In this document: in pieces, positions 6,399-7,951 of the stretch
Position numbering within the stretch: the first letter of the stretch is position 1
How the letters are laid out: every line of letters starts with the position of its first letter
Origin: Lachnoclostridium sp. UBA739
GTDB taxonomy: Bacteria; Bacillota_A; Clostridia; Lachnospirales; Lachnospiraceae
Assembly (NCBI GenBank): GCA_002297865.1
Contig: DBKX01000030.1
Span: forward strand, 1-7,951
Direction of reading: 5' to 3'
DNA length: 7,951 nt
Made by a program: the position numbers and the translations under genes
Notes under the pieces: model-generated
What the model was told of the DNA's origin: nothing
Seen by the model: the letters and a program-made list of their open reading frames with translations, nothing else
Database searches by the model: none

Positions 6399-6800
6399 TG
6401 GACATTTTTTTAGGTCATGTAGAATAATATCAATTCATAAAGGAGAATACAAACCATGACTGAAAATAAAACTAGAAGACCAAGACGTATTTACACGGAT
6501 GAATTTAAAAATCAATTGGTACAGCTCCACTTAAATGGAAAACGTAAATGCGATATTATTAAATCAGATTAAAATATTTCATACGGATCGTGGAAATGGG
6601 TTTAAGAACAAACTGATTGATGAAATACTTGAAAGTTTCCAAATTCAACGTTCCCTTAGTATGAAAGGATGTCCTTATGACAATGCAGTAGCTGAAGCAA
6701 CGTACAAAATCATAAAAACTGAGTTTGTAAAGGGACGCTGTTTTTTATCCTTGGAAGAACTCAATCTTGAATTAGCCGACTATGTAAAATTCTTTGAGAA
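6399..6800 (+). mobile_element. Remnant of an IS3-family insertion sequence
   Basis: The left side runs from about TGGACATTTTTTTAGGTC at 6399, a plausible left terminal inverted repeat, through an orfA start at 6456. It then passes directly into the last third of orfB. Nothing resembling the complementary right end (AATGTCCA-like) was found downstream, so the right end is lost; homology fades near 6790-6800. Both boundaries are approximate. The element cannot transpose by itself. Confidence 0.7.
6456..6572 (+). pseudogene. IS3-family orfA, N-terminal fragment
   Basis: AGGAG at 6441-6445 and an ATG at 6456 open 38 codons, MTENKTRRPRRIYTDEFKNQ followed by LVQLHLNGKRKCDIIKSD. The RRxYTDEFKxxxVxL pattern is the start of the helix-turn-helix DNA-binding protein of IS3-family elements (IS150-like). 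The frame stops at 6570-6572, just after the deletion point; an intact orfA has roughly 90-180 codons. The rest of orfA and most of orfB are missing. Confidence 0.75.
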
Positions 6801-6843
6801 ATCTAAATTTAAAGTGTTAACTAGGGAAAAAATCGTAGCATAG
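6571..6843 (+). pseudogene. IS3-family orfB (DDE transposase), C-terminal fragment
   Basis: From KIFHTDRGNGFKNKLIDEIL onward this is the end of the rve integrase core. The second catalytic aspartate is the D of HTDRGN (6586-6588) and the glutamate is the E of DNAVAEATYK (6694-6696), with exactly 35 residues between them as in the DD(35)E pattern. The first aspartate is deleted. FVKGRCFLSLEELNLELADYV follows, then the expected YNxxRxHxxL tail is replaced by FEKSKFKVLTREKIVA and a stop at 6841-6843, so the 3' end is also a junction or decay. An in-frame ATG at 6535 exists, but it arises from orfA codons read in another frame and is not a real start. Confidence 0.78.
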
Positions 6844-6948
6844 AAGATACATTTAAGTTGGTTGAAGAGGCGTTGAAATTATAGAAGAATAGTTTTGCCA
6901 TACATCCATATTCTAAGGGGAAATATTACTTTTTATCATGGGTTTGTA

Positions 6949-6977
6949 TTTACAAGTATTGGTGGGCTCTGTATAAT
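6949..6977 (+). promoter_or_regulatory. Sigma-A-type promoter for the 7195 gene pair
   Basis: TTTACA (6949-6954) and TATAAT (6972-6977) are separated by exactly 17 bases. They differ from the housekeeping consensus at one position in the -35 box and none in the -10 box. The start point would be near 6984, giving a leader of about 210 bases before the ATG at 7195, long for a simple 5' untranslated region and containing the hairpin-forming repeats at 7037-7118. Confidence 0.55.
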
Positions 6978-7036
6978 ATTTATATAGTATTATGTGAGAA
7001 TAAATACTCATTATTATATCTTTTAAGGATATAGTT

Positions 7037-7060
7037 AATAGTCTGAATTAAGAGACTATT
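7037..7060 (+). repeat. Hairpin, first GTCTGAA repeat
   Basis: AATAGTCT (7037-7044) and AGACTATT (7053-7060) are perfect eight-base complements around the loop GAATTAAG. No U-tract follows directly, so it is not an ordinary terminator. The 16-base core TAGTCTGAATTAAGAG (7039-7054) recurs with one change at 7088-7103. Confidence 0.65.
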
Positions 7061-7087
7061 GTCTATGGCTATTATTTTGCACTTTGT

Positions 7088-7118
7088 TAGTCTGAACTAA
7101 GAGCATAACGATTCAGAC
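7088..7118 (+). repeat. Second GTCTGAA repeat with inverted copy
   Basis: TAGTCTGAACTAAGAG (7088-7103) is a direct copy, 49 bases downstream, of the core at 7039-7054 with one substitution. ATTCAGAC (7111-7118) is the inverse complement of GTCTGAAT from the first copy and can pair over seven positions with GTCTGAA of either copy. Alternative pairings are therefore possible within the leader. Confidence 0.6.
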
Positions 7119-7194
7119 AATATATACAAAGATTATTGGGGTGTAGGGAGGTGTATTTGCGACAAAAAAGGAATTAAACATCAAGGAGGTAATT

Positions 7195-7590
7195 ATGACA
7201 TTTAAATTAGTAACCAATCCAAAGGAAGAAAGAGAAAGATTACAAAACAAATATAAATTAAAAAATCCTTATGATGGAACACTTGTAGGTTTCAGATATT
7301 GTGTTTTTGACGAAGAAAAGAAATATTGTCTTGTTGCCATTGCAGCAGGAAAAGGAAGAGAGGAACAACAGCCAGATGTTTTTGCGTTTATTCATCCAAA
7401 AGGAATTGCTTATATGCATGGTTATGAACGCTGTTTGTCTGGTGAGACACATTGGAGTATTGAGTCAGTTAGAATGGATAGAATTTACCTTGGTGACAAG
7501 AAAAAACTCTATGAAAAAATGAAACAAGCATTAATTGCTTATTCTACAACGGAATATATAAAAACAATTATTGACTTTTTCCCAGAGTAA
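7195..7590 (+). CDS. Hypothetical 131-residue protein
   Basis: I do not recognise this protein. AAGGAGG at 7183-7189, five bases before the ATG, is a near-perfect ribosome binding site, and codon use is normal for the window, so the gene is real. The protein is soluble, with no signal peptide or membrane helix. It starts with a charged helix-prone stretch (KEERERLQNKYKLKNP, 10-25), has a likely beta-rich centre (residues 30-75, e.g. VGFRYCVFDEEKKYCLVAIAAG and VFAFIHPKGIAYMHGY), and ends with helix-prone residues (KKLYEKMKQALIAYSTTEYIKTIIDFF). A mixed alpha/beta single domain of this size next to a larger gene is typical of immunity proteins or small chaperones, but no signature motif confirms that. 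The next gene starts 25 bases downstream on the same strand and is probably cotranscribed. Confidence 0.7.
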   Translation: MTFKLVTNPKEERERLQNKYKLKNPYDGTLVGFRYCVFDEEKKYCLVAIAAGKGREEQQPDVFAFIHPKGIAYMHGYERCLSGETHWSIESVRMDRIYLGDKKKLYEKMKQALIAYSTTEYIKTIIDFFPE

Positions 7591-7600
7591 TAAATAATTC

Positions 7601-7605
7601 GGAGG
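7601..7605 (+). promoter_or_regulatory. Ribosome binding site for a GTG start
   Basis: GGAGG ends ten bases before the GTG at 7616. The GTGs at 7605 and 7611 share one frame and meet a TAG within four codons, so 7616 is the only initiation codon near this motif that opens a long frame. Confidence 0.6.
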
Positions 7606-7615
7606 TGACAGTGTA

Positions 7616-7951
7616 GTGGCGAGTACAGGTATAGAAGAAATATTAGATTGGTTAGACAGTTATCGCTCTAAAAATGGTATTGCTGGGGCTGGACAAATGA
7701 CAGATTCTCAGCTGAATAAATTTATTGGTGAATTGCAAGAAAAAATTGGAGAATTAGATTTCAAAGGTAAGGCAGGAACCGAATTGATTCCTTATAGCGG
7801 GTGTTATGATTACACTCCGGCATACCAGATTGCAGATGCAATGACAAAGGGTGGAGGATATTCTTACATAAGCAATTACGAAGCAGGGCAATTGTTAAAC
7901 AATGGTGATTTTCAAAAAGGCTTGCAAAATGTAGTTGGAGGAGCAGATGTT
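7616..7951 (+). CDS. Hypothetical protein, 3'-partial, GTG start
   Basis: The frame starts at GTG 7616 and stays open for 112 codons to the end of the window, so length and C-terminus are unknown. The N-terminus ASTGIEEILDWLDSYRSKNG is helix-prone, followed by MTDSQLNKFIGELQEKIGEL (another amphipathic helix) and a segment with ELIPYSGCYDYTPAYQIADA and KGGGYSYISNYEAGQLLNNG. No signal peptide, transmembrane segment or nucleotide-binding motif is visible in this part. The GTG start is weaker than the ATG of the upstream gene, which would make less of this protein than of its partner if they share a message; that fits, but does not prove, an effector with a protective or chaperone partner. I cannot assign a family. 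It lies downstream of toxin-antitoxin and IS remnants in an accessory-looking region. Confidence 0.65.
   Translation, partial: MASTGIEEILDWLDSYRSKNGIAGAGQMTDSQLNKFIGELQEKIGELDFKGKAGTELIPYSGCYDYTPAYQIADAMTKGGGYSYISNYEAGQLLNNGDFQKGLQNVVGGADV

Larger units (their letters stand above)
6844..7194. other. Intergenic stretch without a gene
   Basis: No credible coding sequence lies here on either strand. It is AT-rich and contains a promoter-like pair of hexamers at 6949-6977 and, in its downstream half, repeated and inverted GTCTGAA motifs able to form hairpins (7037-7118). Bases 6844-6940 show nothing I can interpret; a 19-codon open stretch (6825-6881) without a start codon may be debris of another inserted element. 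Confidence 0.6.

Noticed and set aside
6535..6573. ATG 6535 as the start of a 102-residue transposase protein
   Set aside because: Its first residues are orfA codons read out of frame; orfB similarity begins only at about 6571.
7037..7118. CRISPR array or type III antitoxin repeat array
   Set aside because: Only two direct copies and one inverted half-copy, too few and too imperfect for either.
7301..7522. 73-residue + strand open frame overlapping the 131-residue gene
   Set aside because: It is fully contained in the better-supported gene at 7195-7590 in another frame and has no ribosome binding site.

Overview
The window looks like chromosomal DNA from a low-GC Firmicute, most likely an anaerobic clostridium of the Lachnospiraceae type. 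This rests on the AT-rich coding sequence, strong AGGAGG-type ribosome binding sites, tightly packed same-strand genes, U-tract hairpin terminators and the gene families present. The genus cannot be named from the sequence alone. All genes that can be supported lie on the + strand.

Bases 1-6124 are an intact metabolic block. The first three genes form a three-subunit amine or amino-acid dehydrogenase. They are the C-terminal part of an FAD/NAD(P) disulfide-reductase-like subunit with two 4Fe-4S motifs (1-869), a small BFD-type [2Fe-2S] protein (891-1229) and a DAO-family flavoprotein (1222-2352). An AraC-family regulator follows after 32 bases (2385-3221), then a terminator. A symmetrical hairpin element (3299-3395) separates this from an APC-family amino acid/amine permease (3495-4901) and an ornithine cyclodeaminase/mu-crystallin family protein (4932-6068), which ends at a very strong terminator (6082-6124). 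The simplest reading is uptake of an amino acid, imino acid or amine by the permease, oxidation by the flavo-iron-sulfur complex, and handling of the resulting imine or a related compound by the OCD-family protein. The substrate is not readable from sequence. The OCD-family protein has lost the usual catalytic aspartate, so its textbook name should not be trusted.

Bases 6125 to about 6850 are a graveyard of accessory DNA with a sharp fall in GC (14 of 60 bases at 6121-6180, against 25 of 60 at 5161-5220). It holds a frameshifted, internally deleted remnant resembling a ToxN/AbiQ (type III toxin-antitoxin) ribonuclease. Directly after it lies an IS3-family insertion sequence reduced to the start of orfA joined to the end of orfB.

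Bases 6850-7194 hold no gene but contain a good sigma-A-like promoter (6949-6977) and a leader with repeated and inverted GTCTGAA motifs. Downstream are two genes I do not recognise: a 131-residue protein (7195-7590) and the start of a GTG-initiated protein that runs off the window (7616-7951). Their position beside toxin-antitoxin and IS debris makes them the best candidates for an undescribed accessory system, possibly a small protein/effector pair. That is inference from context only.
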